From Pteria penguin (Eukaryota; Mollusca; Bivalvia; Pterioida; Pteriidae): 64,000 bases of DNA. The translations under genes and the position numbers were made by a program. Shown here in pieces: positions 38,085-49,800 of the stretch. Location of the stretch: assembly GCA_035048485.1 (NCBI GenBank), contig CM068583.1:20621341-20685340 (forward strand), read 5' to 3'. The stretch's first letter is position 1. Each line of letters opens with the position of its first letter. The notes beneath the pieces were generated by a model. That model was not told the origin of the DNA. It made no database searches and was given only the letters and a program-made list of their open reading frames with translations.

Positions 38085-38220
38085 GGGGGAGGAGTGTAGT
38101 AAATGAGCGTGCTTGGCTTCCTGTACGGGGTTTCCGGATTCGATCCCGAAATGGTGTGTAAACTGAAGCATTAGTGCCACAACATTGTTGAAAAATTACT
38201 GAAAGCTAGTAAAAATTATA
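38085..38220 (+). mobile_element. Degraded tRNA-headed SINE
   Basis: GTGTAGTAAATGAGCGTGCTT resembles an A box and TCCGGATTCGATCCCG a B box. ACATTGTTGAAAAATTACTG matches the body of family A SINEs (ATATTGTTGAAAGCGACGT). Strongly mutated. Confidence 0.5.
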
Positions 38221-40324
38221 ATGATAAAGCACTCTTATAAAGTGTGAAGATGCCTCAGGTTAACTTTCTGATTTTCAGAAGCATAACAAATTATTTTTCC
38301 TAGAGTTTTTAACTATGTCGGTAATGTGTCTCCGTTTTCCATAATGCATGTACTTTCATTATATTAATGATCGTCAGTTTACAGAAGGGTGGCTTTGAAA
38401 CGTACAATTTTTTCTATCTGGTAACGGAAAAAGATACCTCATATGGATTCAGTATAAATTACACTGGCACCTCTATCACAAGTTACTGAAATGTCCATGA
38501 TTTCGTGAACGCATAAAATAATCTTTTCTTTCTTCCATTCTGAGTGAACACAGTCAATCACATCTTTGACTCTTGACCGATAGGTCTCATGTTCGAATCC
38601 CAACTAGAGTTCATCGATATCTGTTGTCCGTTAAGACAGCAAACACCGAGGTCTCTTGACACGGTAGCTGTTGGCACGTAAAAGATCCCGAATTGCTTGG
38701 GTTTGGTTCATTGTATGTAGGTGTCAATTGAGGGATCGCCAGATCCAACTTTAACCACGCCCAATACGTAGTTTCATTGTGACGCCACAGTTAAAACTAT
38801 CTTTGACGGGCGATTTATTTATGACGCCATAATGAAAAAGTGTGCTAAAAGGTGTGATGTCGGGCATTTGACGATCAGTCAATTTCTGTACATTCATTAG
38901 GCAGATTATGTCACGTTGTTAGTCAATAAATCTTGGAGTGATGTAGTACAAGAACAGTCTTTCCGAAAGCAATGTCTTTTAACATGAATTTAGTTAAAAT
39001 ACGTTGGGTAGGGGTCATTTTCTGACTTGGGTCCCAGGATATAACAGCATGAAACAACAGAGACGACGAGACTGTTAAGTACTGATCACCCTGGATAAGT
39101 CTAGAGTCCATTGGGAGATTCCGTGTAATTTCCTTGAGTGCGATACCTTTCTCGCCTTAGTATGGTACAAAGCAAACTAAAGTCTAGCCTAGGTTATAGA
39201 TACCTTATCAGTGATTACTGTCAAACCAACATGTAATGCCAAAAAGGACTTTTAAGAAATCATTCCCGTAAAACCCAAATCCCGTGACAGATAAGAATTA
39301 AGAACATGGCAGCGCCCCACCGTTTTCCGATATACCAGAGAGGAAAACGACATGCAAACTGACCAAAATGTTTCATCATACGGCATTCACGATGCCGACT
39401 TAGGATGGCCTGTAGACATGACATTGGTGTATAATTACAAACCATATTTCAGTTTCAAAGATATCCATTCGTTACTGAGAAAATTATCTGAAACTCGAAA
39501 TTCTTGGCATTTCTTAATCCAAAGGCCATAGCTCTACTGAAGATAGAACGTCACCTGCTTCTTTTCATATACCTACAAACCACATTTCAGTTTAATATAT
39601 CTATTTATTGATGAGAAAATAACGGAAGCAGAATTCTTTAAATTCACTACGTCCAATGGCCATACTGCTGAAATTTATGAACAGGAACCGAGTTAGATCT
39701 GAATCTGCATCATAATGATACAGCCAAATATCAAGTTTCAGTTAATCGTCTCCATCAATCACTGAGGGTTTTTTTGTACTTTGGAATATAACAGACAATA
39801 AATATCATATAATAGTAAAGGTTGTTATACATTTATGAACATATTTCCTCCGGCAGACTCTCTCTTTCATCTCGTCTAGCTAATATAAATTTTGCTGTAA
39901 TACAAAATCAAATAGAACATTTTAACGACTGATGCTCTTGATGGATTTTACATTTCAATGTTATACATTAAATGATAAATCTGTAAAACGATATAACTGA
40001 TCATTTCAAAACGGTAAAGAAACCCGGTGAAACTCGGTCGATCGTGTGTTTGGCTTGAGATCAAAAGGTCTCATGTTCCAATTCGACTGGCAACTCTACG
40101 GCGTTTCTGATGTGACGGAAAAACCGAAGGATGGGCGCCATTCGTGTCGTTGAAATTGACACATATAACATTTTTCTTTGCTTCGGGTGGTACATTGCAT
40201 GGGTCGAAATTTCTCTGCTCAACAATTGGGTGTAAATGAAATAATGACGGTTTGGTGTAAAACAAGGCGCCGCCATGGACTTGTTCTGCCAAAATTTCAA
40301 TTTCGAGAATATCGAGTTTGAACA

Positions 40325-40445
40325 TGCCTCTATTTTTACTGTCTCATCCAAAAGAAAGAAACCAGTGTGCTCACGACGGGAGTCGAAACCGGGCCTCCCT
40401 GTAATGAGCCGAGTACCTCATGATGGGTCTCATCCACAGAGCAAC
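40325..40445 (-). mobile_element. Fragment of a family B SINE
   Basis: The plus strand reads CTGTCTCATCCAAAAG, CACGACGGGAGTCGAAACC and TGAGCCGAGTACCTCAT, the reverse of a tRNA-like head joined to the family B body. The tail part is missing and there is a small internal duplication (CTCATGATGGGTCTCATCC). Confidence 0.55.
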
Positions 40446-41164
40446 ATCGACTTCAAATAAAACAATATAGAAGTGGGATAGTAACTTTCACTTGTCTAAA
40501 CATAAATCTCACTGACTGGCGCATAGAGTTCAGCTGTAGGTATATTTAATAAATCTAGAATTGTACGAGACTGTCCTGCAGTTTGAGCACCCCATCTATG
40601 TTTACCAATGCTCTCTTTTTTTCTCATCATTTTCCGTCTTCTGAAAGCCCTTCTTAGTTTCTGCTCTTAATTTATATATTTCAACACATTTACTTTTTTA
40701 AAAAATGTTAACATGAATATTTCATGAAATGATATCTGTAAACTTGTATTGAAAGCAAATATTAAAAATTGATTTTGATTTTACGGAAATGCCACTTGCT
40801 CATGCGATTGTCACTAATTACTTAGGCAAGTAAAGAGAGATAACTCGAAATATTTTTGAAACAGTAGACTGGAGTTACTTACTCTTGCTTGCTATCGCTG
40901 CGCGAAGAAAAAGTAGAACATTCAAATAATTCACAAAACATGAAAAAAAAACCGAATTATGATGATGTACTGCATGTGGATCCAAGCAAAGCGAGGGACA
41001 CTTGTCTCTTACTTGTTATTCAAAAAAAATAAATCCCACCTGTTTTAGCCACCACTAATAAGACAATCCTATTACATGTAGCGTGTTGTTTCAGAGCATT
41101 CAATTCATTGTGTCTTAAGAATGTAAGTTTTATAAACTGTGTCTACGGTACATGTTTTGTTTCA

Positions 41165-43087
41165 TTTTTGTTTTTTATGCCTTCGGGGCTTGCAGACCAA
41201 GGGAGTTATACAGCGTTTGGGTCGTCTGTCCGTCATTCCATCCTGCTTTCAATAAAACAGGCCTAACATTGTAAATGTTCCAATCCTTGATGGAATGTGG
41301 GAAGAAGGAAAGCCAGTACACATCCCTTTTTGTTAATGCAATACGGAAAGTATGGTGACCCCTTGTCCTGATGTCTGATTGAATGAGGTATTGTTCTGCT
41401 GGAAAGGTCACTAGGATGTGCTGGATTTTGAATAACAACATAAAGTGAACGATTTTATACTCTTTTCATCTGTAATGGTTCCAATCTCAGTGATTTGTCA
41501 TATTAGTAACAGAGCCTGCTTTCCAGTTCTAGTAGTTTCTTATGGTGAACCATGCTGCTGTGTGCTTCCTGTAGTGAATCGTGGTGTTCTGTGCCTCTTT
41601 TAGTGAATCATGCTGCTATGATTGTTGTAGTCAATCGTGTTGTTCTGTGCTTCTTGCAATGAATCGTGCTGCTCTACATTTCTTGTAGTGAATCGTGCTG
41701 CTTTGTGCTTCTTGTAGTGAATCGTGCTGCTCTGTATTTCTTGTAGTGAATCGTACTGCTCTATGCTTCTTGTAGTGAATCGTGCTGCTCTATATTTTTG
41801 TAGTTAATCCTGTTGCTCTGCGTTTCTTAAAGTGAATCGTGCTGCTCTGTGCTTCTTGTAGTGAATCGTGCTGCTCTACATTTCTTGTAGTGAAAAGTGC
41901 GGCTCTGTGCTTCTTGTAGTGAAGTGTGCTGCTCTGTGCTTCTTGTAGTGAATTGTGCTGCTCTGTGCTTCTTGTAGTGAATCGTGCTGCTCTACATTTC
42001 TTGTAGTGAATCGTGCTGCTCTGTGCTTCCTGTAGTGAATCGTGCTGCTCTGTACTTCTTGTAGTGAATCATGCTGCTCTGTGCTTCTTGAAGTGAATCG
42101 TGCTGCTCTGTGCTTCTTGTAGTGAATCATGCTGCTCTGTACTTCTTGTAATCGTGCTGCTCTGTGCTTCTTGTGATGAATCATGTTGCTCTGTGCTTCT
42201 TGTAGTGAATCGTGCTGCTCTGTGCTTCCTGTAGTGAATCGTGCTGCTCTGTACTTCTTGTAATCGTGCTGCTCTGTGCTTCTTGTAGTGAATCATGTTG
42301 CTCTGTGCTTCTTGTAGTGAATCGTGCTGCTCTGTGCTTCTTGTAGTGAATCGTGCTGTTCTATGTTTCTTGTAGTGAATCGTGCTCCTCTACATTTCTT
42401 TTAGTGAATCGTGCTGCTCTGTGCTTCTTGTGGTGAATCATGTTGCTCTGTGCTTCTTGTAGTGAATCGTGCTGCTCTGTGCTTCTTGTAGTGAATCGTG
42501 CTGTTCTACCGTATGTTTCTTGTAGGGAATCGTGCTACTGTGCTTCTTGTAGTGAATCGTGCTGCTCAATCTGTCTGGTGGTATGAGGGGTTCTATATAT
42601 GATACAGAAGAGCATACTCCAGTGTTATACGTACAATGGCTTTGTAGATTTTGGCATGTGTTTATGTTCTACACACTCTGAGATTTCCCTCGAGGAAGCC
42701 AAGAGTCCTGATAGGTTTCTGCTGTGACAGCATCGATATGTTAATTCCACTTCAAGTTGTTGTAGATCGCCATGTACTTGCTTAAGTTGACTACTTCTAG
42801 TTTGTTATGTAGTCTGCGTTGATAGTTTTTCGCTAATGGGACACCTGTATACATGTAGTAGCACCATTCTCTGGCTGTAGAGACATTTGTCATTCTTCTT
42901 TCCACTTCTCAAGTGCTGCAAGGCTTTATAATAAATTGTTGCTATCCTCTGTCTGTCGATTGGACGGTATAGTACGCAATCATCTGCAGACAACCTGACC
43001 TCTGACTTTGTGTCTTCTGTGAGGTCGTTGACGAATGTGAGGAAGAGCAGCAGGTCAAGTACTATTCCCTATGGCACCTTTGACCTT
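41165..43087 (-). pseudogene. Dead non-LTR retrotransposon: reverse transcriptase fragment split by a tandem array
   Basis: Read on the minus strand, 43087-42570 gives a broken reverse transcriptase: a form of GVPQGTVLGPLLFL with a stop in place of the glutamine (around 43080-43045), then NDLTEDTKSEVRLSADDC holding the catalytic DD. Further on are TLGFLEGNLR and ARIYKAIVR-like text in shifted frames. After the 29-bp array, 41530-41165 gives the C-terminal part, with text like DWNHYR, then FKIQHILVTFPAEQYLIQSD, RTRGHHTFRIALTKRD and SFFPHSIKDWN. That tail is typical of CR1/Jockey-like elements of invertebrates. Stops and frameshifts show it is dead. The 5' part and endonuclease are absent. Confidence 0.82.
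41545..42570. repeat. 29-bp minisatellite, about 35 copies, inside the retrotransposon
   Basis: The consensus GTGCTTCTTGTAGTGAATCG plus TGCTGCTCT (29 bases) is repeated about 35 times with variants (CTACATTTCTTGTAG, GTACTTCTTGTAATCG). On the minus strand it has no stop in most copies, so all frames stay open; three units (87 nt) encode a 29-residue repeat with phrases such as HYKKHRAARF and TTRSTEQHDS. It sits exactly where the element's reverse transcriptase would read VQRRAARF, so the unit derives from that coding segment. Confidence 0.92.
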
Positions 43088-43245
43088 AACATTTGAGTCT
43101 GAGTTGATGACGTTTCAGTCACTGAAACTGTTAAAATTGTTCAAATGCAAAGGTCACAAGGCCATATATTTTGGTAGCAGTAGAAAGGTATTTCTACGAC
43201 GAAATACACATTTGAAATATAAAAGCCCTATCTCTTAAGTATAGG

Positions 43246-43385
43246 ATATGAAAAGAATTTTCATTTCAAACGGTATTTATGAAAAGAGTTGTTCGTTTTA
43301 TATACCCGAGCCTTGGCGACGGTATATAAAACACACGAGTTTCATAAATACCGTATGAAATGAAAATTCATTTCAGATTCTTTTT
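43246..43385. mobile_element. Foldback/hairpin element, ~110-140 bp
   Basis: GAATTTTCATTTCAAACGGT and ATTTATGAAA on the left are matched in reverse complement by TTTCATAAAT and ACCGTATGAAATGAAAATTC on the right. The stem continues inward as GTTTTATATACC / GGTATATAAAAC around a loop of about 12 bases. No coding capacity. Confidence 0.75.
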
Positions 43386-45096
43386 ATCACATGTTTACAC
43401 TCAGTTTAAAGGTGTTTATTTCATCAAACACTGGCTCGACACAATTCTTTTCCACGCTATGACCTCACCATCTTAACGAGTCAAGGGGATGCGCTACGTA
43501 AACTGTGACGTCACCTTTGCCATAAATTAATTTATGACATAGCCATATTTCACTGCATATACAGCAAAACATGTGATAATATCAAGTTATGGCATAAGGC
43601 ATTTTTTCCGAAATACAGAAAGGTCGAGATTAAGAATTTTTGTACTAGTAAAAGTTCTTCCCACAAGAAATACACACGAAATATGAAAGTCCTGTCAGTA
43701 TCACCTAAATTTACAATGTTATACCGGTACCTCTTTCGTTGAAAGCGGGATAGACAGACAGTATTGGCCATAACTTTTGCGCCATAAGAGGCAGGAATTT
43801 CATATGTTGCATACATGTTGCTTGCAACAAGAGCTTTTCACTGATATAAAATTTTTTTATCATGTGAACATAAACTCTTGCGCAGTTAGCTCTAGTTATA
43901 CCTTGTTGCCGGCCAGAGACATCAGTGTTTCACAAACACATCTTGTTCTTTATATTAGTTCTATTGAGAAAATTTGTTGATGGAATTGATCTTGATCAAA
44001 CAAAAAATTCCATTTCAGTACTTCACTCCAGTATGATCTTGATACTACCACGAGATAGAACCAATACATATCAGCTTAACACAACTATCTTGTGTTAATA
44101 AATATTCCTAAACAAAGTGCACTGATATAACCCATATAGGTTTTCAGTACTATACTTCATTGCGACCTTGGTTGACAATATGAAGGTTAGGTCTAGGTCA
44201 TCACAAAAGGATGCTGCTGTTAAAAATGTTACAGCCAATGTACCATTTCATTACCTCATTCCACAGTGAACTAGGTAAAATGACCACGATTCAAGGTCAT
44301 AAAGTCTAAATACATGTAGTTGGAACATTCCTGCCAGGACAATCTAATTTTTAAAGGAAGAAGCATGATAGAAACAGAAGCTGAACAAATATATTTCATA
44401 ACATTGACAATGGGTCACAATTATGACATACCATGTTTTCAACAAATAATGAACTTTAAATGATAATGGGGAATGAAAATATTGAGCAGGGAATGAAATT
44501 CCAATAAAGTCCTTTATAAAGCTATTATCTTGGGTCAATGTCATGACCAAACAGTCCCCATAGGTAATGGGCAAATTACACTGAAATGTGATAAAATCCC
44601 ATACACAAGATGTGGCCTTGATCTTTGGTGTATGTCCTTAGTTCAAGATTATGACATCCTTGGAACAAAGTATAAATGTCTAATCCAAAGCACTGGCATC
44701 TGACAGTGCAAAGAATATGGGTGTTAATAGCTGTATGCTCTGAATGTGACTTTGACTTAAACACGAACATGCTTTTAGAGGAGTATGTGTATTAACATTG
44801 AGCATTCTAGGTTACTACATGTAGTACAAAGGTACCAGTACGGTCTGTACCTTACTGTATTGTGTAACTTTAAAAGACCTGAACTTTTTATATAAACATG
44901 TATCTGGTAACCATGACAATAATTGTAACAACGCTGACAATCACAGATACAATGGCTTTTAAGACACAATGTATAACTTGAGACCTTTTTTCAGACGTGG
45001 GCCTATCTATACAGCGTTTGTCTATTGGCCAAGTGCCAAGCTGGAATTGAGGGATTATGCTGTACAATGTTAGGTTCATCTTCAAACGAGTACTGT
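43386..45096. other. Intergenic, degraded dispersed repeats only
   Basis: Contains old repeat text related to 43130-43250 (AAATACACACGAAATATGAAAG near 43670) and a loose ~130-bp periodic pattern with AAGGTCAT/GTCATGAC phrases at 43990-44760. No gene found. Confidence 0.45.
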
Positions 45097-45110
45097 ACCT
45101 AAATTAAGTA

Positions 45111-45278
45111 GGAGCAGGCGTGGTGTAGTGGTTAAGCGCTTGGCTTGCGGCGCTGACGATCCGGGTTCGATTCCCGGGTTGCGCCACTATGTTTAAGAGG
45201 TTGGTAACCTCCTGCTTCCATGTCGCGATATAACTGAAATATTGTTGAAAGCGACGTAAAACACCAATCAACCAACCA
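45111..45278 (+). mobile_element. tRNA-headed SINE, family A, intact with 14-bp duplication
   Basis: A clean copy: the A box region TGGTGTAGTGGTTAAGCGCT, the B box GGGTTCGATTCCC, then GCGCCACTATGTTTAAGAGG, ATGTCGCGATATAACTGAAA and GCGACGTAAAACACCAATCA. ACCTAAATTAAGTA is found on both sides (45097-45110, 45279-45292), a perfect 14-bp target-site duplication. This is the best-preserved family A copy in the window. Confidence 0.93.
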
Positions 45279-45833
45279 ACCTAAATTAAGTAAATGCAAA
45301 TGTATTCATAGGTGTGATCACAAAACCTCACTTGCCAAAAAAAAAAAATAAAGAATGACTTGGTCCCAGTGAGCATCTTAAACCAAACAATAACACTTGT
45401 CATTCATATAGTTCATTGTCAAGACCTACGCTGCATACAGTATCAAGATTAATCATGTTTACATGTAGTGATGCACACATACATACAGATGTATATATAA
45501 ATTTAAACAATGTTCATTTCAATTTCCTTTTAATACAGGCAAATTGACAACTTGTTATTTCGATGCTGACGCCACACGTATTTCCATATATCACCAAAAC
45601 CATAAAAAAATGATCAAACACTGTCACTTGCATTATTTGCAAATATGATAACATGAATCACAAATTGTGTTACTGATGCAGTTTCAAATTTTCCTTTCAT
45701 ATGACCTATGAATAAGTGTTCGCATGCCACAAATCCATCCCCCCAACCAACAATTGGCTTTAAAGTGGGAAAGACAGATGATTAAGTCACACACTTTATA
45801 CTCCTAGATCATTCACATTTAAAGGCTTATTCT

Positions 45834-46055
45834 GTCTTTGTGTTATACAGAGTTACTTCCCATTTGGGACGGTATCTGACGTAAAACACTTATGACATAA
45901 ACACTTATGATGTAATCAAATTCTATAGAAAATGATGTAAAACTCAGGGAAATTATAGTCTACAAATGGCGTTTTCATAGGAATCTGATGACGTCATAAT
46001 TGTTTTACGTCAGATACCGTCCCAAATGGGAAGTAACTCTGTATAACAAAAAGAC
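45834..46055. mobile_element. MITE with ~50-bp near-perfect inverted ends
   Basis: TGTTATACAGAGTTACTTCC, CATTTGGGACGGTATCTGAC and GTAAAAC on the left are repeated in exact reverse complement at 46002-46048. The match continues outward as GTCTTT/AAAGAC. The core contains TGACGTCA. Total about 220 bp, non-coding. It lies 412 bp downstream of the GrpE gene. The ends also match the two ends of the longer element at 55338-56900. Confidence 0.9.
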
Positions 46056-46466
46056 TCAATAAATGCATGTCGAATGATAGCGCCATACAATGTAATAATA
46101 TTGTCCAATACTGAAGATATACACTAAGATCTTTGAAAACAAAAAAAAAAAACAAACCACTTCACTGTTATTGGTTTAATAACATTGAATATCATCTCTG
46201 TGAAAACATGTCTGTAATACTGGCTACCTTACTACATGTACACTGGAATGATAACCTCTAAACCACAATTTGAAATTAAATGCAGATGAAACTTATATAA
46301 TATTCATTATTTAAATTAATTCACATGAATATGTTTTCCTAAAATATGCCTCAATACAATACACATAATGACTTTCATGAATCACAATGTAAATTCAAAT
46401 CTAGGAAAGACAATTTTCAACTCCGACAATGAGATAAGAGTCTTCTGTTCCCATTTAATCATACCC

Positions 46467-46898
46467 CTATGCCTTGAATACACCCACAAGTGCAGGTCTT
46501 ATTGTTCTCTCATGTAACTTATATCCTACTTTTTGTATATCAGCTATTTGTGAGTCATTTTCTGAATTAGTTGTTGGTACCTGGAACAATGCTTCATGCA
46601 CATTAGGATCGAAAACTTCTCCAGTTTTTGGTTCAATCTTTTGTAAACCATGCTTAGAAAACACTTTCTGTAACTGCTGTTCTGTCATAGTGAGTCCATT
46701 AAACAAGTTGAGTAAGTGGGGATTTTTATCGTTTAGCTCTTCCTTTGGTACGCTTTCTGTGGCTTTGTTAAGAATATCGGCAACTTCCAAGAGGTCCTTA
46801 CAGAATCCCTGTATTCCAAATTTCTTCATGTCACTTACTTGTTTTGTCATACGTGCCCTTACATTTTCTGTTTCTGCTAGTGCTCTCAAATGTTTATC
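46467..46898 (-). CDS. GRPEL1: GrpE-like exon 3
   Basis: It encodes residues 92-234, from DKHLRALAETENVRAR to VGVFKA, with stop TAG at 46467-46469. The acceptor is TTCTATTTTTAG. It holds most of the coiled coil, the four-helix-bundle segment (KFGIQGFCKDLLEVADILNK) and the whole beta domain with FDPNVHEAL. The plus-strand frame at 46474-46902 is a shadow. Confidence 0.96.
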   Translation of the reverse strand, partial: DKHLRALAETENVRARMTKQVSDMKKFGIQGFCKDLLEVADILNKATESVPKEELNDKNPHLLNLFNGLTMTEQQLQKVFSKHGLQKIEPKTGEVFDPNVHEALFQVPTTNSENDSQIADIQKVGYKLHERTIRPALVGVFKA

Positions 46899-49800
46899 CT
46901 AAAAATAGAAGTTTGAAAAATATCTTATACTGTACGACTATAAAAATATCCCTACTGCAGACTCACAAAATTGTGAAAAGTTTTAATGCAAATTTTTCAA
47001 TACATGTATATGTATCTGATGCTTTCATTTCTACTTTGCAGTATTCATTTATGATTTAATCTAAAATGTTATTTCCGTTTTGTTTTCAAGTTTCCCATTG
47101 TAAAATTCAAACATAGAAAACATACTGTTTACATTGTTTAACTGTTGCTAGTATACATGTATGATTAATATGATTAAAAGAATTTCGTTTTTGTTTATAT
47201 TGAACACAAAAGAAATAAGCAAGAGAACTGTAAAGGACTTAAAGTAGAGATTTGCAATTCTTGTTGGTCAGTTAAAATGACTTACAAGTTTTAAGTACAT
47301 TCAATTTCAGTATCTCTGACTTTCCTAGACCTTTGTGTTGTTTTTTTTTTTCTTTTTTTAGGATGCTTAAATTAGTCACTAAGTCAGTAAGTAAGAAGGG
47401 CCAAACTCATGAACTTTCAGATTAACTGATTGATTGATTATTGTTTTACGTCACACCACGAATATTTCACGTATATGGTGACGGCATCTGCCTGATGCGG
47501 GGCATACAAATTTTGACCTTTGCAACGGACCCACCCGAAGCAGTGAGGGATCTTTAACGTGCTGTGCATACCACGACACGGGGCCTTGGTTTTTACTGTC
47601 TGATCCGAAAGACATGACACCGGCATGACCAGAGCGGGAATCGAACCCCGGCCTCCCGATCAGGAGTCTGACGCGATACCACTAGGCCACGCCGGCTTCA
47701 TGAACTTTCAGAATTCAATTACAGTATAAATGTGCTGCAAACTAAGCCTCCCTACTAAATCTTCCACCAAAGATTAATTGAAAATGATATAAAAGTTATG
47801 AAAAAATGTCTAAATAAATAGATTTTCTGAACTTTTATGGTGTTACTAACTAAGTTCTTTTTTTCTGTAACACCCAATGGACAGATTGGATTTCACATTT
47901 CAGTAACCAATTACATTTACAGTATTTAGATTTGTAAATTCAAAATGATCTCCTGTTGTTATAATGCCAAACTTTCATACTGATTGTATTTTCCTACACC
48001 TACCTCTAGATTTTGTCTTGAGGTAAACAAAATTTTCAGTTTTTGAATATAGGTATTTGGAAACGAGCTCAAATTCACTCTGCCCCATTCCTGTAAAGAT
48101 TTACCCAAAATGTCAATTCTGGAGAAGGATGCCTTTGAAAATATCTGACAAATGGGTAAAATTTGTCCCTAATAAACTTAACTATATATTTCAAATCAGT
48201 TCTATTACTATCCCTAGCTGAATAATCAAGGAAATGAAACACCATTAAAAATGCTTAATATAATTCAACTGCTTCTCATTTCCGTACGATTTTGACCTAA
48301 TTTAAAACCAAAACTGTCATTGTTATATCCCGTAGTTTTAAAACCCTTTTGTACATGAAACGTACCTTCATCAAATTTTTCATGATATAAGCAACCGAAT
48401 GTCTGACAAACCAATTTTTTGCTCGGATTTTCATTATGACCTCATTGCTTTGATTGTGACGTCACAATAACTTGAAAATTTGAGCAACAAAACATCATAT
48501 GTCGAATAATGCCCCTTATATCATGAACAAGTGGAGGAAGGGGAATTCAAACTTTAAAAAAAAGTTAAATACCCTACCAAAGTACGTCATACTGTAATTT
48601 CAAAAGTGAAAGTCAAAATTAAAAACTGGGAGACACTTACATGTAGTTGAGTCTTGACAGACATTTGTGCTGTCTACTTATTTCAAATAATCAAGATTCC
48701 TAATCTTCAGTGCCATGTTAATGGCAAGGCCAATAGTAAACTTCACTATCTTATACTAATGCTGTAAACCCACACACAAGGCACAAAGATACTGCAATTT
48801 TATATCCCAAAAAATGTTTTAGTCAAACTCAGAGTATTTCTTGGGGTAAAACAAATCACTTCATACTTCAATTTTCAAAATTAACTAATCACAGGCCATC
48901 AAAGTACTCATCTTAATTGTAAAGAAATGTCTTCATACATGTAGAATAGATGGCTGATGTTTGTTTCAGGGTGTCAATAATCAAACTCTTAATTTATATA
49001 TTTCAACAAAGGACAAAATTTAGAGTGGCAATATCATCTTTCAACGGTTTCAAAATATGCTTCTATTCCAAAAAAACAAACATCAAATGCATTAAGACAT
49101 AAACCTTGTAGTCATTGACTTGTTTTGTTAACTTCTCTTGAAGTTCCTTCATTGCTGAATCATTTTCTGGTACAGACTGTTCGGACTTTGTCTCTGGGAT
49201 TTCAGTCTCTGTTACTGGAGTTTTTCCCTCCTGCTGTTTGCCATTAGGTTCTGTAGTCCCAGAGTAATGTCGCAGGTGCTGACAGCTGCAAAATAATAAA
49301 GAAAAATGCAAATTGGTCATAAATGATTGCTTTGCAAATGATGTTCGTACATAAAAATGGTTTGAATAAAGAAAAACAAGAGGCCCAAGTGGGCCTATAT
49401 CGCTCACCTGAGTACCTACATTATCAGTCATGCATGAAGGAAGAATTCATTTATTTTTGCATTAATGTGACTAAGTCAACACAGATGTTGAAAATATGTC
49501 AAATTTTATTTCAGGCTAGAATAAAAAACAACACTTTTTTGCACATCCATTCAGGTGATTTTGATATTAAGCATTTCCTTTGTCTCTGCAAGAAGTCATT
49601 CAGGGCAACAAGTTAGTCATTTTCTTTAGGTGGGGCCTTTTGTTGACTAATTTCAAGTCTGGGTCATGAACAACAATTGTTTCAAATATTGTCCAGATCT
49701 AACTTAAAATTGCCTAATTTCATATGTTGAGTGTTGAGAAACATCTAAAAACTTATTTAGATGTGTAAAGAAATGAAAAAAAAATTTTGACCACAGCTGG

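Larger units (their letters stand above)
31816..41164. other. Intergenic region with no recognisable gene
   Basis: About 9 kb between the receptor and the dead retrotransposon. I found no exon of a known family on either strand. It holds degraded tRNA-like SINE fragments near 38085-38220 and 40325-40445, possibly also 38580-38720 and 40030-40110, and an old dispersed repeat around 39430-39770 (ACCATATTTCAGTTTCAAAG; GCCATACTGCTGAAATTTAT). The segment 37610-38060 is very AT-rich. The rest shows nothing. Confidence 0.5.

Noticed and set aside
41876..42296. Long minus-strand frames with KKHRAARF repeats that look like a repeat protein
   Set aside because: They are translations of the 29-bp minisatellite; the unit is not a multiple of three and the array interrupts a dead reverse transcriptase.
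45111..45190. Possible functional tRNA gene (A and B boxes, GGTTCGATTCC)
   Set aside because: The tRNA-like head is followed by a SINE body and tail and flanked by a target-site duplication; the cloverleaf is imperfect.
46474..46902. 142-codon plus-strand frame
   Set aside because: Shadow of GrpE-like exon 3.
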